A stretch of DNA of 64,000 bases, taken from positions 53,373 to 117,372 of the forward strand of contig NZ_JAMHFY010000017.1 in NCBI RefSeq assembly GCF_023897015.1. The letters are read 5' to 3'. Numbering within the stretch: the first letter of the stretch is position 1; every line of letters begins with the position of its first letter. The position numbers were made by a program, and so were the translations under genes. The notes under the pieces were generated by a model, which made no database searches, was not told the origin of the DNA, and saw nothing but the letters and a program-made list of their open reading frames with translations. Positions 1-7,783 of this stretch are shown here, piece after piece. The DNA comes from Desulfosporosinus nitroreducens. Lineage in GTDB: Bacteria; Bacillota; Desulfitobacteriia; Desulfitobacteriales; Desulfitobacteriaceae.

Positions 1-69
1 TCGACGGTGCAGGAATTTGAAGTAGAGAAAGCGGCGGAATCAATTTTACAAGCTTATGCAAAGCTGTAA
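1..69 (+). CDS. 3' end of a BlaR1/M56-type gene (cut by window edge)
   Basis: The first 23 codons are open and end in TAA at 67-69. The peptide is nearly identical to the last residues of the BlaR1-like protein encoded at 23153-25156 (shared core EVEKAA-SILQAY-KL), and the similarity continues past the stop (aatgagacat). This is therefore the tail of another member of the same BlaR1 group, carrying a DUF4367-like outer domain, or of a truncated copy of it. The upstream part lies outside the window, so intactness cannot be judged. Confidence 0.7.
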   Translation, partial: STVQEFEVEKAAESILQAYAKL

Positions 70-168
70 CAATGAGACATCACTTTAGCTTTAACAAGAG
101 ATTAGGTATTCAAAGTAACCTGAGCTCTTTTAGGTTTTCAATGGGGCTCTTAAACGTGTATTTCAACC

Positions 169-220
169 TTGACATATGTAGATGGCCGATATATTATCAT
201 ATATAGATTATCTACATATG
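169..220 (+). promoter_or_regulatory. Promoter and inverted-repeat operator of the padR gene
   Basis: TTGACA at 169-174, a 17 bp spacer and TATTAT at 192-197 form a near-consensus vegetative promoter. A perfect 11 bp inverted repeat, CATATGTAGAT at 173-183 and ATCTACATATG at 210-220, flanks the -10 box and ends just before the ribosome site. Autoregulation by the PadR protein encoded next is the natural inference. Confidence 0.75.
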
Positions 221-231
221 GAGGTGTAAAT

Positions 232-576
232 ATGGCAATCGATAAAAGTCTTTTAACAGGAAGTACCAGTATGCTTATCTTAAAGCTGCTTGACGGAACG
301 GATATGTACGGCTACCAGATGATTGAAGAACTTAGAAAGAAGTCAAACAATGCTTTTGATTTAAAAGCAGGAACATTATATCCACTGCTCCACACCTTAG
401 AGCAGAAAAATATGCTCACTTCTTATGAAGAGGTCGCTGATAACGCTAGAGTACGGAAATACTATAGTATTACTAAACACGGCCGCCAGCAGTTGAAGGA
501 GAAAAAAGAAGAATGGAAAGTATACACCGCTGCGGTAAATGATGTTTTAGGAGGTGCAAGTTTTGCAACAGCCTAG
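232..576 (+). CDS. PadR-family transcriptional repressor
   Basis: The 114-residue winged-helix protein has the PadR hallmarks: a YGYQMIEEL segment after the first helices, GTLYPLLHTLEQ recognition region and a VRKYYSITKHGRQQL wing. ATG 232 is chosen because GGAGGTG lies 7-12 bases upstream; the longer reading from 169 would start inside the -35 box. The family represses neighbouring membrane-protein genes. Here the next gene starts at TTG 563, inside the padR 3' end, so the two are translationally coupled; that gene carries the DUF1700-like prefix domain that typically accompanies PadR. Confidence 0.9.
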   Translation: MAIDKSLLTGSTSMLILKLLDGTDMYGYQMIEELRKKSNNAFDLKAGTLYPLLHTLEQKNMLTSYEEVADNARVRKYYSITKHGRQQLKEKKEEWKVYTAAVNDVLGGASFATA

Positions 577-1957
577 CAAAATTACCGAGTATTTAGAAAC
601 TGTGCGCCAACAGATACGTTGGAAAAAGGCTCAGCTTCCTGTTTTAGAAGAAATAAATAACCACATCATCGATCAAAAGAATGCCTTCATTAGTGAGGGA
701 CTCAGTGAAGAGGAGGCAGCCGACAGGGCAATCGCCGAGATGGGCGATCCTGTTGTTGTCGGGGAACAGCTTGACCGAGCCCATAGACCCAGGCCGGATT
801 GGCCGCTACTTGTAATGACAGCTGCAATTCTTCTTTTGGGGCTTGCCATTCAAGTTTTGATTGGACCTAATCATCGTAATAACGGAGCAGAGATGTTTCA
901 AAAACAGTTTATATGAGCAGGCATGGCAATGTTGGTGATGATTGCTGCCTATTTAGTAGATTTTACAATTATCGGAAGGTTCCCATGGGTTATATTTTTT
1001 GGACTTTGCGCCATAATAGTCGCTAATTATTTGTTTACGAGAGTACATATCAGTTCGATCTATGCGATAAATCTCTTGTTGTTTTTTCCTACCGCTTATG
1101 CTGGATTTGTTTACAAAATGCGAAATCATGGGTATGCCGGATTTGTCCTATGTGGGGTAATTATTATGATTCCAGCCTACTTAGCCATACTCGGGCGTCG
1201 GGGGCTTAATGAAACGGTTTTCTTTTTGCTCTGCACATCCTGCCTTATTATTTTGACGGCCGCTGTTACAAAAGGCTGGTTTAATGTAAGAAAACTATTG
1301 GCATTGTTGATTATGTATACCTCAACTGCTGCTGTTTTGCCTACCCTGTTTTTCATGACAATGGGCGAGGGGTATGTCACGAGGAGAATCCATGTAATAT
1401 TGAATCCAGCCTTTGATCCGACAGGGTATGGATATATTGGAACCGTAATACAACGGTTCTTGTCTCATGCTCAGTTTATTGGCCAAGGCTTGCCGTTAAG
1501 TGGTTTTGAGCAATATACGACATTACAGCTTTTGCCTGATGTCAATACAGATTTTCTTTTAACTTATTTGATTTATAGATTCGGATGGATTGTGCTTATT
1601 GGAATAATCATGATATTGTCACCTTTTATTATACGTGCCCTTATTCTGTGTAAGAAGCAAAAAAGTGTACTTGGTTTTTTGGTTTCACTCGCGATTATCT
1701 CCGGCTTTGCCTTACAGTGTATAATCTATATTGCAGCAAATTCAGGTTTATTCTTCTTTTCTCCATTGTCGTTGCCCCTAATTTCTTATGGAGGGCAAGC
1801 TCTGGTTATCAATATGTGCTTGATTGGCTTGCTGCTTTCAGTATTTCGGACAGGGGATTTGGTGGGGGATCAAGCCGGGTTAGCGGCGACCAAGTCAAGT
1901 CGCTTTATTCAATTTAATCATGGACAGATTATTATTAATCTAAAGCTAAATAAATAA
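563..1957 (+). pseudogene. FtsW/RodA-family protein with permease-prefix domain, split by in-frame UGA
   Basis: TTG 563 follows TAGGAGGTG (548-556). The first 117 codons give a DUF1700/permease-prefix domain (ITEYLETVRQQIRWK; EGLSEEEAADRAIAEMGDP) and one membrane helix, then TGA at 914-916. The same frame continues at 917 (ATG 923) for 344 residues with many membrane helices and the FtsW/RodA signature LPLISYGGQ near the end. A TGG to TGA change would restore a single protein of about 464 residues. FtsW/RodA proteins are lipid-II-dependent peptidoglycan polymerases. Nothing resembling a SECIS element was recognised, so a nonsense mutation is more likely than selenocysteine. The downstream part could still be translated alone from ATG 923. 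Confidence 0.75.
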
Positions 1958-1984
1958 CATTATGATATAGTCACAGTGATGATA

Positions 1985-2050
1985 CTTGATAATAAATCGG
2001 CTGTTGAAGTCGTTGTAAGCTGGAACAAGAGCACCTTTGAGACAATATCA
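1985..2050 (+). repeat. Deletion scar joining pieces of the 13.1-14.9 kb genes
   Basis: Bases 1985-2012 match 13229-13254 (inside the exported protein gene at 13113) and bases 2012-2050 match about 13965-14003 (3' end of the M28 gene), with a few differences. The segment between, about 710 bp, is missing here. The rest of 1958-2428 contains no gene I can support; a short hairpin (CCGAGT/ACTCGG near 2182-2198) is the only other structure seen. Confidence 0.65.
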
Positions 2051-2443
2051 GCGCAACCGCTCTACTGATCGGTTTAGTTTATATCATTCAACCAAGAGTC
2101 GGTTGTTTATAAGATTGAAAAAAGGTATTATCAAAACATAGGCAAGGAGGGCTATCAAAATGGTCACCTGGAGTAACGATAGCCGAGTACCTACTCGGTG
2201 GAACATGCTAAGGGGCGGTCATTGTTTGTCGAGTAAGGTATATAAATACAAGGGCGACAGGGAAACAACGTAGCGTGGTTTCATCAGACCAATATCTTCC
2301 GCTTAAATGTCTATAACTTAAATTTTTCGAAAGGTCGATTTGATGAAAATACATAATATGGGCTATTTGTGATATAATTGATTGTACAACTCTATATGGC
2401 AGGGATGGGTGGCCAATTCCCCTAATGAAAGGGGGTGAGGCCA

Positions 2444-2539
2444 GTGGACCAATGGTATCAAACGCTAACAGCAATGATTGCATTTGCAACATTAATAGTT
2501 TTGATACTTCAGTTTGCTTACAATATGACGAAAAAGTAG
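2444..2539 (+). CDS. Small holin-like toxin of a candidate type I toxin-antitoxin locus
   Basis: GTG 2444 follows AAGGGGGTGAGG and encodes 31 residues: a short N-terminus (DQWYQTL), one hydrophobic helix (MIAFATLIVLIL) and a basic tail ending KK. This is the layout of the Hol-Tox family of short membrane toxins. A similar gene lies at 52587-52670. Antitoxins of such loci are usually antisense RNAs overlapping the 3' end; none can be proven here, although the long hairpins over the stop codon and downstream fit that architecture. Confidence 0.65.
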   Translation: MDQWYQTLTAMIAFATLIVLILQFAYNMTKK

Positions 2540-2568
2540 CCCACCCTGAAAAGTAGCTACTTTTTCGT
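2528..2568. repeat. 13 bp perfect hairpin over the toxin stop codon
   Basis: ACGAAAAAGTAGC (2528-2540) pairs with GCTACTTTTTCGT (2556-2568), loop 15 nt. It includes the last toxin codons and stop, so folding of the mRNA 3' end or of an antisense RNA would involve this element. Confidence 0.6.
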
Positions 2569-2607
2569 TACCCCATTATGGCCGCCTCTTGCGGTTTGTG
2601 TTGTACA

Positions 2608-2640
2608 GCTAGGATGTTTGCAGCATCCTAGCATTATTTT
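2608..2640 (+). terminator. Intrinsic terminator after the toxin locus
   Basis: GCTAGGATG (2608-2616) and CATCCTAGC (2624-2632) form a 9 bp stem followed by a T-rich run (attatttta). Confidence 0.7.
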
Positions 2641-2695
2641 ATGCAGGTTCTTATGAAATAATTATATATCCTTTTGAAAAATTGAGCAAGTACGG

Positions 2696-3307
2696 ATGAA
2701 AGTCGCTTTTTTAGTATCTTCTTCCTTGATTATTGTTACAAAATTGTACGACAATGCCAATCCGTCCACCATAGAGGTCGCCCAAACCCCTGATGACTTA
2801 ACCGCCGAGCAAGCCGGGTATAGTTCCCATTATCCTAAACTGGAAATTCTCAATGGAACGACCAAGCTCATTTGGACTAGGGGAGACGCCAACTACACTT
2901 CGCAGCCTGGCGTGTTGATTGGTAATACGAATTTCGGTTTAGGAATTGACGAAGCGATGAAATGACCAGTCAGTGTGGTTAAGCCAGAATCATGGCTTGA
3001 GTTCATGGCTGAGGAGGTTGCGGGCTTAGATAAGCCAACCTAAGATGGTGTTAGAGTTGGCGACCTATTAAAGCGAAGCAACGAATTATCGAAACTGAAT
3101 AATTTAGACTTTTCTAAGTATATGGGTCAACGAGTCAAGATGTATACGGCTCAAATTGAAACTGGTGTCCGTGAATCAAATTATGACGTAGTCCTCTTCC
3201 TAGCCGAAAATAAAGTGGTCGGTTATTGGATTGATGCTGGAATGAAGGACCCTAAGCAAAACAGACCTAATTTTAATGTATTAGTCAATCTCCTAATAGC
3301 GAGATAA
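2696..3307 (+). pseudogene. Unrecognised gene broken by two in-frame stops
   Basis: One frame runs 2696-3307 with only two interruptions, TGA at 2963-2965 and TAA at 3041-3043. The three parts read as one soluble protein (PKLEILNGTTKLIWTRG; SWLEFMAEEVAGLDKPT; YMGQRVKMYTAQIETGV; DVVLFLAENKVVGYWID), about 200 residues, with a hydrophobic N-terminus. No convincing ribosome site precedes ATG 2696, so the true 5' end may also be lost. I do not recognise the family. Confidence 0.55.
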
Positions 3308-3359
3308 AATGATTCTTCAAAGATAGGCTTGTGTCATTACCTCCAGATGCTTTCGGGGA

Positions 3360-3600
3360 TCAAGGGGAGCTGTCTCTCCATAGAAATGTAATTTCATCCG
3401 AGGAATTTGGCGCAATCATAAAAATTATTAACGCAAGGCTAAGCGCCAGGAAAGCAAGGGCCTTAATGAGATAATCGCGCCTGCGGATATGAGTGCGTTC
3501 ATGTTCCAATATATAGGAAAGATCGGCCTCGCCGATATGAACCGGCACATAAATTTTGGGGCAGATAAATGCATTGCAATGAGAACGCCTGCTGAGATTA
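3360..3600 (-). pseudogene. Fragment of a BlaR1/M56 metallopeptidase gene
   Basis: Read on the minus strand this encodes CPKIYVPVHIGEADLSYI, the zinc motif HERTH (HExxH) and DYLIKALAFLAL, the core of the M56 protease domain. The piece starts abruptly about 3600, just beyond the padR stop, and loses similarity after the following membrane helix. Both ends of a normal roughly 600-residue protein are missing. It is another decayed member of the BlaR1 group amplified in this region, in the opposite orientation. Confidence 0.75.
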
Positions 3601-3602
3601 TG

Positions 3603-3917
3603 TTAGATCCTGATTCCTAAGGCAGAAACGCTATGCAGGATCTCGCCCCATTCAGCCAGCATCTGGTCCAGGTATTCCAAACCTGTCGGCGTAAGGCGAT
3701 AGTATTTGCGCGCCGGCCCGTTTAAAGATTTTTTTTCCTCGATTTGGGTATAGCCAGTGGCGTTCAAGCGGCGCAGAATGGTATAGATTGATCCTTCATA
3801 AACATCAGGGAAAACAAGGCGTATTGATTTCATCAGCTCATACCCGTAAAGCTCTTCGTCTTTCAGCTGATAGAGGATGCACATTTCCAGCACCCCTTTT
3901 TTCATTTGGGTATCCAT
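3603..3917 (-). CDS. PadR-family transcriptional repressor
   Basis: The 104-residue protein shows the PadR winged helix: KKGVLEMCILYQLKDEELYGYELMKSI, YEGSIYTILRRLNATGY and ARKYYRLTPTGLEYL. ATG 3917 follows an AGGAGGCTGGTGAT ribosome site. It is the second gene of a minus-strand pair, 12 bp behind the RDD/DUF1700 gene, so order is membrane protein first, repressor second, the reverse of the usual arrangement. The partial palindrome upstream of the pair is a plausible binding site. Confidence 0.9.
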   Translation of the reverse strand: MDTQMKKGVLEMCILYQLKDEELYGYELMKSIRLVFPDVYEGSIYTILRRLNATGYTQIEEKKSLNGPARKYYRLTPTGLEYLDQMLAEWGEILHSVSALGIRI

Positions 3918-3929
3918 ATCACCAGCCTC

Positions 3930-4745
3930 CTAGACATTGGCGACAATTGTGTCGGCCAGCAGGTCATGGAGCGCTTTATGCTCTTTGGTTAACAGAATGG
4001 TAACGATCGATATCAACGGTACGATCGGAATAGAATTGATCAGAACTTTCCCCAAAAGTTCCCGGCTGAAAATACCGCCTTTTGTCAACGGGCCTGAATC
4101 AGAGCGGCGCACTTTGAGACGCATGAGCTTTTTACCGACGGTCTGCCCCTTAAAAATGAGGGTTGCGGCCACCGAATACAGCAAATAGAAAGCAAGAGCC
4201 AGTAAAGCGGCGGCAATGGAAAGAGTAGTTGGTCTCAGGACGCTCTCACGAACGTTTTCCCGGACGTTTTCCTGGCTGCCCTCCGGTATCGTTATTGAAC
4301 TACCCGGACTGCTTTCTACCACAGAAAAACTCTGGAAGGTTGCATAACCGGTATAAACAAATGCTCCGCCTAAAGGGGAAGGATACATCATCAATAGAAA
4401 GAAGGTCAGTACGGCACTGCCTAAAAAGCTCGTTACAATAAAAGCCGGCAGTACGGCAATTACAGCATCAATCAAAAACGCACATAACCGGCGGCCCGGA
4501 TTGGCAATGTGTTTATCCGGCTTCTCCGTCTGACCCGTTTCAGTTTGCGCTTGTTCCTGAAGCAGCGCTTTAGCTAAATAAGCGGGCGAGCCGAGTCCCT
4601 CGGATATTTCATCGTCGGTTTTTCCGTCCTCTCTGCCGGACACAAAAAAACTTTCGTAATCAGTTAAAATATCCATCACCATCTCAGGCGCAAGTCGTCC
4701 CGCAAGGTTCTCCTTCAGCTCCCGCAGGTATTCAGACTGTGTCAT
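3930..4745 (-). CDS. Membrane protein with DUF1700-like prefix and RDD domain
   Basis: ATG 4745 is preceded by GGAGGG; the longer reading to 4799 would include the promoter. The 271-residue product begins with a DUF1700/HAAS-like helical domain (SEYLRELKENLAGRL; YESFFVSGREDGKTDDEI; LGSPAYLAKALL), followed by an RDD domain: RRLCAFLIDAVIAVLPAF, several membrane helices, GKKLMRLKVRRSD and a final helix. RDD proteins are multi-pass membrane proteins of mostly unknown transport function; the prefix couples them to PadR control. It heads the operon with padR. Confidence 0.8.
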   Translation of the reverse strand: MTQSEYLRELKENLAGRLAPEMVMDILTDYESFFVSGREDGKTDDEISEGLGSPAYLAKALLQEQAQTETGQTEKPDKHIANPGRRLCAFLIDAVIAVLPAFIVTSFLGSAVLTFFLLMMYPSPLGGAFVYTGYATFQSFSVVESSPGSSITIPEGSQENVRENVRESVLRPTTLSIAAALLALAFYLLYSVAATLIFKGQTVGKKLMRLKVRRSDSGPLTKGGIFSRELLGKVLINSIPIVPLISIVTILLTKEHKALHDLLADTIVANV

Positions 4746-4788
4746 TATTATCCCTCCGCTACTAATTATGAAATAGTATGATGCCTTT

Positions 4789-4821
4789 AGTATACCCAAC
4801 TACTGTTTAATAAACAATAGT
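4789..4821 (-). promoter_or_regulatory. Promoter and palindromic operator of the RDD-padR operon
   Basis: On the minus strand TTGTTT (4812-4817), a 17 bp spacer and TATACT (4789-4794) make a promoter. A 23 bp imperfect palindrome with one mismatched pair, ACTACTGTTTA followed by ATAAACAATAGT (4799-4821), covers the -35 box, as expected for repression by the PadR made from this operon. Confidence 0.65.
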
Positions 4822-4991
4822 AAAGATGAAAATATTCTGTCTAATTGTCGGAGATGATTCAAAACGTCTCAAGGAATCGATGAAGGTGGCTGGAATATGG
4901 AAATAATATAAAAAAAGCATTGGATTCTTCTGTTATCCAATTGCCCCAGAAGTTAACTACTACCCCTATATGAATATTATATTGGGAACCA

Positions 4992-5046
4992 TTGACAAAC
5001 AACGATTACTTATGTAATATGTACTCAAATAGATTACGGATGTAAT
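4992..5046 (+). promoter_or_regulatory. BlaI-type promoter with two operators
   Basis: TTGACA (4992-4997), 17 bp, TAATAT (5015-5020). Two copies of a near-palindrome, ATTACTTATGTAAT (5005-5018) and ATTACGGATGTAAT (5033-5046), lie over the -10 box and downstream. BlaI/MecI sites have a TACA-NN-TGTA core; these are close variants and recur before the other two blaI genes in this window. Confidence 0.8.
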
Positions 5047-5088
5047 ATGTTTTTGCTTAAATCATACATAATAAGAGGTGGGTATATT

Positions 5089-5484
5089 ATGCAGAAACTA
5101 CCGCAGATATCGGATGCCGAATGGCAAGTCATGAAAGCAATATGGTCCCAAGCGCCTTGTACGGCCAATCAGGTTATTGAATATTTGTCCGAAATTGTAA
5201 CCTGGCAGCCCAAAACAATCAAGACGCTGATTAATAGGCTGCTGAAGAAAAAAGTCCTGGGATTTAAAATTGATCCGCAGGATAAAAAAACCTACCATTA
5301 CTACCCGCTACTCTCGGAAAAGGAATGCGTCAGAGCGGAAAGCCAATCATTTTTGCATCGCGTCTTCGACGGTTTACCCCAGATCATGCTTGCCAACTTT
5401 ATTGAGGAATGCGAATTAAGTCGAGAAGATATCGCCGGATTGAAGCAAATCCTCGAAGAAAAGGAACAGAAAAAGACAACGTAA
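5089..5484 (+). CDS. blaI: BlaI/MecI-family repressor (copy 1)
   Basis: The 131-residue protein starts at ATG 5089 behind AGAGGTGGG. It has the BlaI winged helix (SDAEWQVMKAIWSQAPCTANQVIEYL; WQPKTIKTLINRLLKKKVLGF) and the helical dimerisation tail (ESQSFLHRVFDG; ANFIEECELSREDIAGLKQILEE) in which BlaR1-dependent cleavage occurs in characterised systems. It precedes the blaR1-like gene by 42 bp in the same operon. It presumably represses its own operon through the two upstream operators. No beta-lactamase gene is nearby, so the true target set is unknown. Confidence 0.92.
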   Translation: MQKLPQISDAEWQVMKAIWSQAPCTANQVIEYLSEIVTWQPKTIKTLINRLLKKKVLGFKIDPQDKKTYHYYPLLSEKECVRAESQSFLHRVFDGLPQIMLANFIEECELSREDIAGLKQILEEKEQKKTT

Positions 5485-5526
5485 AAAGCAAAGTAAAAAA
5501 CAAAGTAGGGAGGGGACGGATTTTTC

Positions 5527-7530
5527 ATGAGTTTCTTGCTCCCGGTTTTTCAATGGGTGCTTAACGTTTCTGTCATGGCCGGCATTCTGACGATCGTGAT
5601 CATCTTGCTCAAGCTGCTGTTGGGCAATAAATTAAATGTAAAGTGGCACTCCTGGGTCTGGTTTTTGGTCATGATCCGCTTGCTGGTACCCTATGCGCCG
5701 GAGACTCCTTTCAGCGTCTTTAATCTTTGGGGCTTTTTTTCCAGCGCACCCAATTATACGATGTCTGAACAGCAGATTAATCTTATTGACAATTCTGGAT
5801 CAGCGCAAAATAACGGCGGTAATCAGCCTGATTTACATAACGGGGTCATCGGAACCACTCTGCCGGACAGTTCCGGTTCGCCAAACAGCACGAATACGCA
5901 TGATTTTTACTTACTGCTCTTCTGTGCCGTCTGGTTGGCGGGAATAGCGGGATTTGGTTTTTTGACCCTGGTGAAAGAAAGAAAGTTTATACGCGAACTG
6001 AAAAATTACCGGCCTTGCGCGGACGAAAAAATCTTAGCACTTTGCGCCTCCTGTCAATGCAGGCTGGGCTTGTCGGGTAGCCTGGTTATCCTCGAAACGG
6101 ATAACCGCAAATCACCATCAGTTTGCTGCTTAATCCACCCCAAATTGCTGATGCCTGCGGGAATCGGAACTCAGCTGACGTATGCTGAACTCGAGTATGT
6201 CATACTCCACGAACTGGCTCATCTCAAACGAAAAGATACGGCTGTCTATTTTTTAATAAGCATCATGCAGATTATTCACTGGTTCAATCCCGTGCTGTGG
6301 GTTGCATTTTCTCGCTGGCGTCAGGACAGTGAAATAGCATGCGACGCCTACGTTTTATCCAAAATAGGAGCCAACCATTCCGGCGACTACGGACGGGTTA
6401 TCATTAAACTGCTGGAGAACTGCTCCCGCAAAAACGCTTATGGTACTGTCGGCCTGCTTGGGCGCAAGTCCCAAATACAAAGGAGGATAACCATGATTTC
6501 CTTATTCGGCAAGGGATCCTATAAATGGTCGGTTTTATCTGTAGCGCTGATCCTTGTCTTAGGTGCCGTTTTGCTGACCAACGCTCAAACAATGAACGGT
6601 GAGGATACGGCAGATGCAGCCTTGAAAGCATACGAATCGCACATGCTGGATGTGGACAAGGATATTGCCGGTTCATTCCAGTTATCTTTGGCGGATCTGA
6701 AAAAAGTCGATGAACAACCACTGTACGATCAACAGGAAGAACAGTCTGATTCAACTCTGCTGGGCGTTTTGTCCCAGGTTAGAAGAACTCTGGATTACGG
6801 GGATATCAAACCGAGCGCCTATTTAAAACAGGACGGCCAGAGCGGCTACATTCTGCAAAAAAAGGCCGACGGTACCAATCATTTATACACGATCGCTTAT
6901 AAACAGGGATGGGCCATTATTAAAACCGACAGCGCTCCAGGCCAAAAGATGTCCAAGGTCATTGATGAAATTGGAGACAAGGTATATTCCCCGCTTACGG
7001 AGGCCCAGCTTAACCAATATTTGGCGGAGAACAAGATATCGCCGCTGGCGGTTCAAAACATCGGCAATTTTACTGTCGTGCTCGATAAAGTCAAACGTGA
7101 GGATAAAAGTGACCAGGAAAAAAATATTGTTCCGGAAAACATAAGCACCCTGATAGAAACGAGGCGTCTGACTGCCGATCAAGATGGAAACATCATTCAT
7201 CATGGCGGAGGCAGCGGAGACGACAATTCAGATATTGTGCCCGTGTCCATCGGTGTAAGCGGCGGCAGTTCTCAGTATGGCCGCATTATGTATGCCAGAG
7301 TGATTATTAATGACAGTAATCTTTTAAAAGATGCTGATAGGATAACGTGCTATTACGCCAACAACATAACAACAACGACGCCGGTCGATAATCAGAAGGC
7401 CTTCATTATTCCCTTACCGCAGGAAAAGGCGGAATTGCTCAGGCAGGAAGCAAGAAAATTGACCAATGTGATCATCAGCGATAAAAACGGGAAGGTGCTA
7501 TTTGATCAGAATGAATGGACCAAAAACTGA
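5527..7530 (+). CDS. blaR1: BlaR1-like M56 sensor metalloprotease (copy 1)
   Basis: This 667-residue membrane protein has N-terminal helices, the zinc protease motif HELAH at residues 228-232 and the third ligand region DSEIACDAYVL (Glu about 269), another helix about 330-350 (WSVLSVALILVLGAVLL) and then a roughly 310-residue outer domain. That domain is not a penicillin-binding domain: no SxxK/KTG pattern is seen. It carries segments such as AYESHMLDVDKDIAGSF and, near the end, IMYARVIINDSNLL. In BlaR1 systems ligand binding outside triggers the inner protease, leading to BlaI cleavage. Ligand here is unknown. Confidence 0.88.
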   Translation: MSFLLPVFQWVLNVSVMAGILTIVIILLKLLLGNKLNVKWHSWVWFLVMIRLLVPYAPETPFSVFNLWGFFSSAPNYTMSEQQINLIDNSGSAQNNGGNQPDLHNGVIGTTLPDSSGSPNSTNTHDFYLLLFCAVWLAGIAGFGFLTLVKERKFIRELKNYRPCADEKILALCASCQCRLGLSGSLVILETDNRKSPSVCCLIHPKLLMPAGIGTQLTYAELEYVILHELAHLKRKDTAVYFLISIMQIIHWFNPVLWVAFSRWRQDSEIACDAYVLSKIGANHSGDYGRVIIKLLENCSRKNAYGTVGLLGRKSQIQRRITMISLFGKGSYKWSVLSVALILVLGAVLLTNAQTMNGEDTADAALKAYESHMLDVDKDIAGSFQLSLADLKKVDEQPLYDQQEEQSDSTLLGVLSQVRRTLDYGDIKPSAYLKQDGQSGYILQKKADGTNHLYTIAYKQGWAIIKTDSAPGQKMSKVIDEIGDKVYSPLTEAQLNQYLAENKISPLAVQNIGNFTVVLDKVKREDKSDQEKNIVPENISTLIETRRLTADQDGNIIHHGGGSGDDNSDIVPVSIGVSGGSSQYGRIMYARVIINDSNLLKDADRITCYYANNITTTTPVDNQKAFIIPLPQEKAELLRQEARKLTNVIISDKNGKVLFDQNEWTKN

Positions 7531-7659
7531 GCTTTCATTATCCGTTACAAAAGGGCGGTCCCCGAGGATATAAAACTGATCACCCTCAGCGATTACCGCG
7601 GCGGCAAAAGGCCGGTAATTCTGCGGAGATGGACGATCGACCAGCTCTACGGCGAATGA
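7531..7659 (+). pseudogene. In-frame coding remnant after blaR1 copy 1
   Basis: Directly after the blaR1 stop (7528-7530) the same frame stays open for 42 codons: AFIIRYKRAVPEDIKLITL, then SDYRGGKRPVILRRWTIDQL. The segment PEDIKL-(x)-GKRPV recurs in the ABC-associated membrane protein at 46897-48915, so this looks like real protein sequence. It is either a lost C-terminus or a remnant of a deleted gene. Confidence 0.4.
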
Positions 7660-7693
7660 AGATAATATAATTGACGCTAAAACGACGAACAGC

Positions 7694-7731
7694 CGTCGAA
7701 CGCTTAAGCAGTATTCGACGCCTGTTTTTTT
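7694..7731 (+). terminator. Intrinsic terminator of blaI-blaR1 copy 1
   Basis: CGTCGAA (7694-7700) and TTCGACG (7714-7720) form a 7 bp stem with a 13 nt loop, followed by cctgttttttt. Confidence 0.7.
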
Positions 7732-7783
7732 GTATTGTTCATCCACCCTGGAAGTTATCTGAAATGATGGAAGGAGAATTGTA

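Noticed and set aside
914..916. UGA as selenocysteine codon
   Set aside because: No SECIS-like fold recognised after it, and nearby genes also carry TAA stops, so general decay is simpler.
2208..2492. 94-codon minus-strand reading frame
   Set aside because: It runs antisense over the toxin gene and has no ribosome site; the short plus-strand toxin gene explains the region better.
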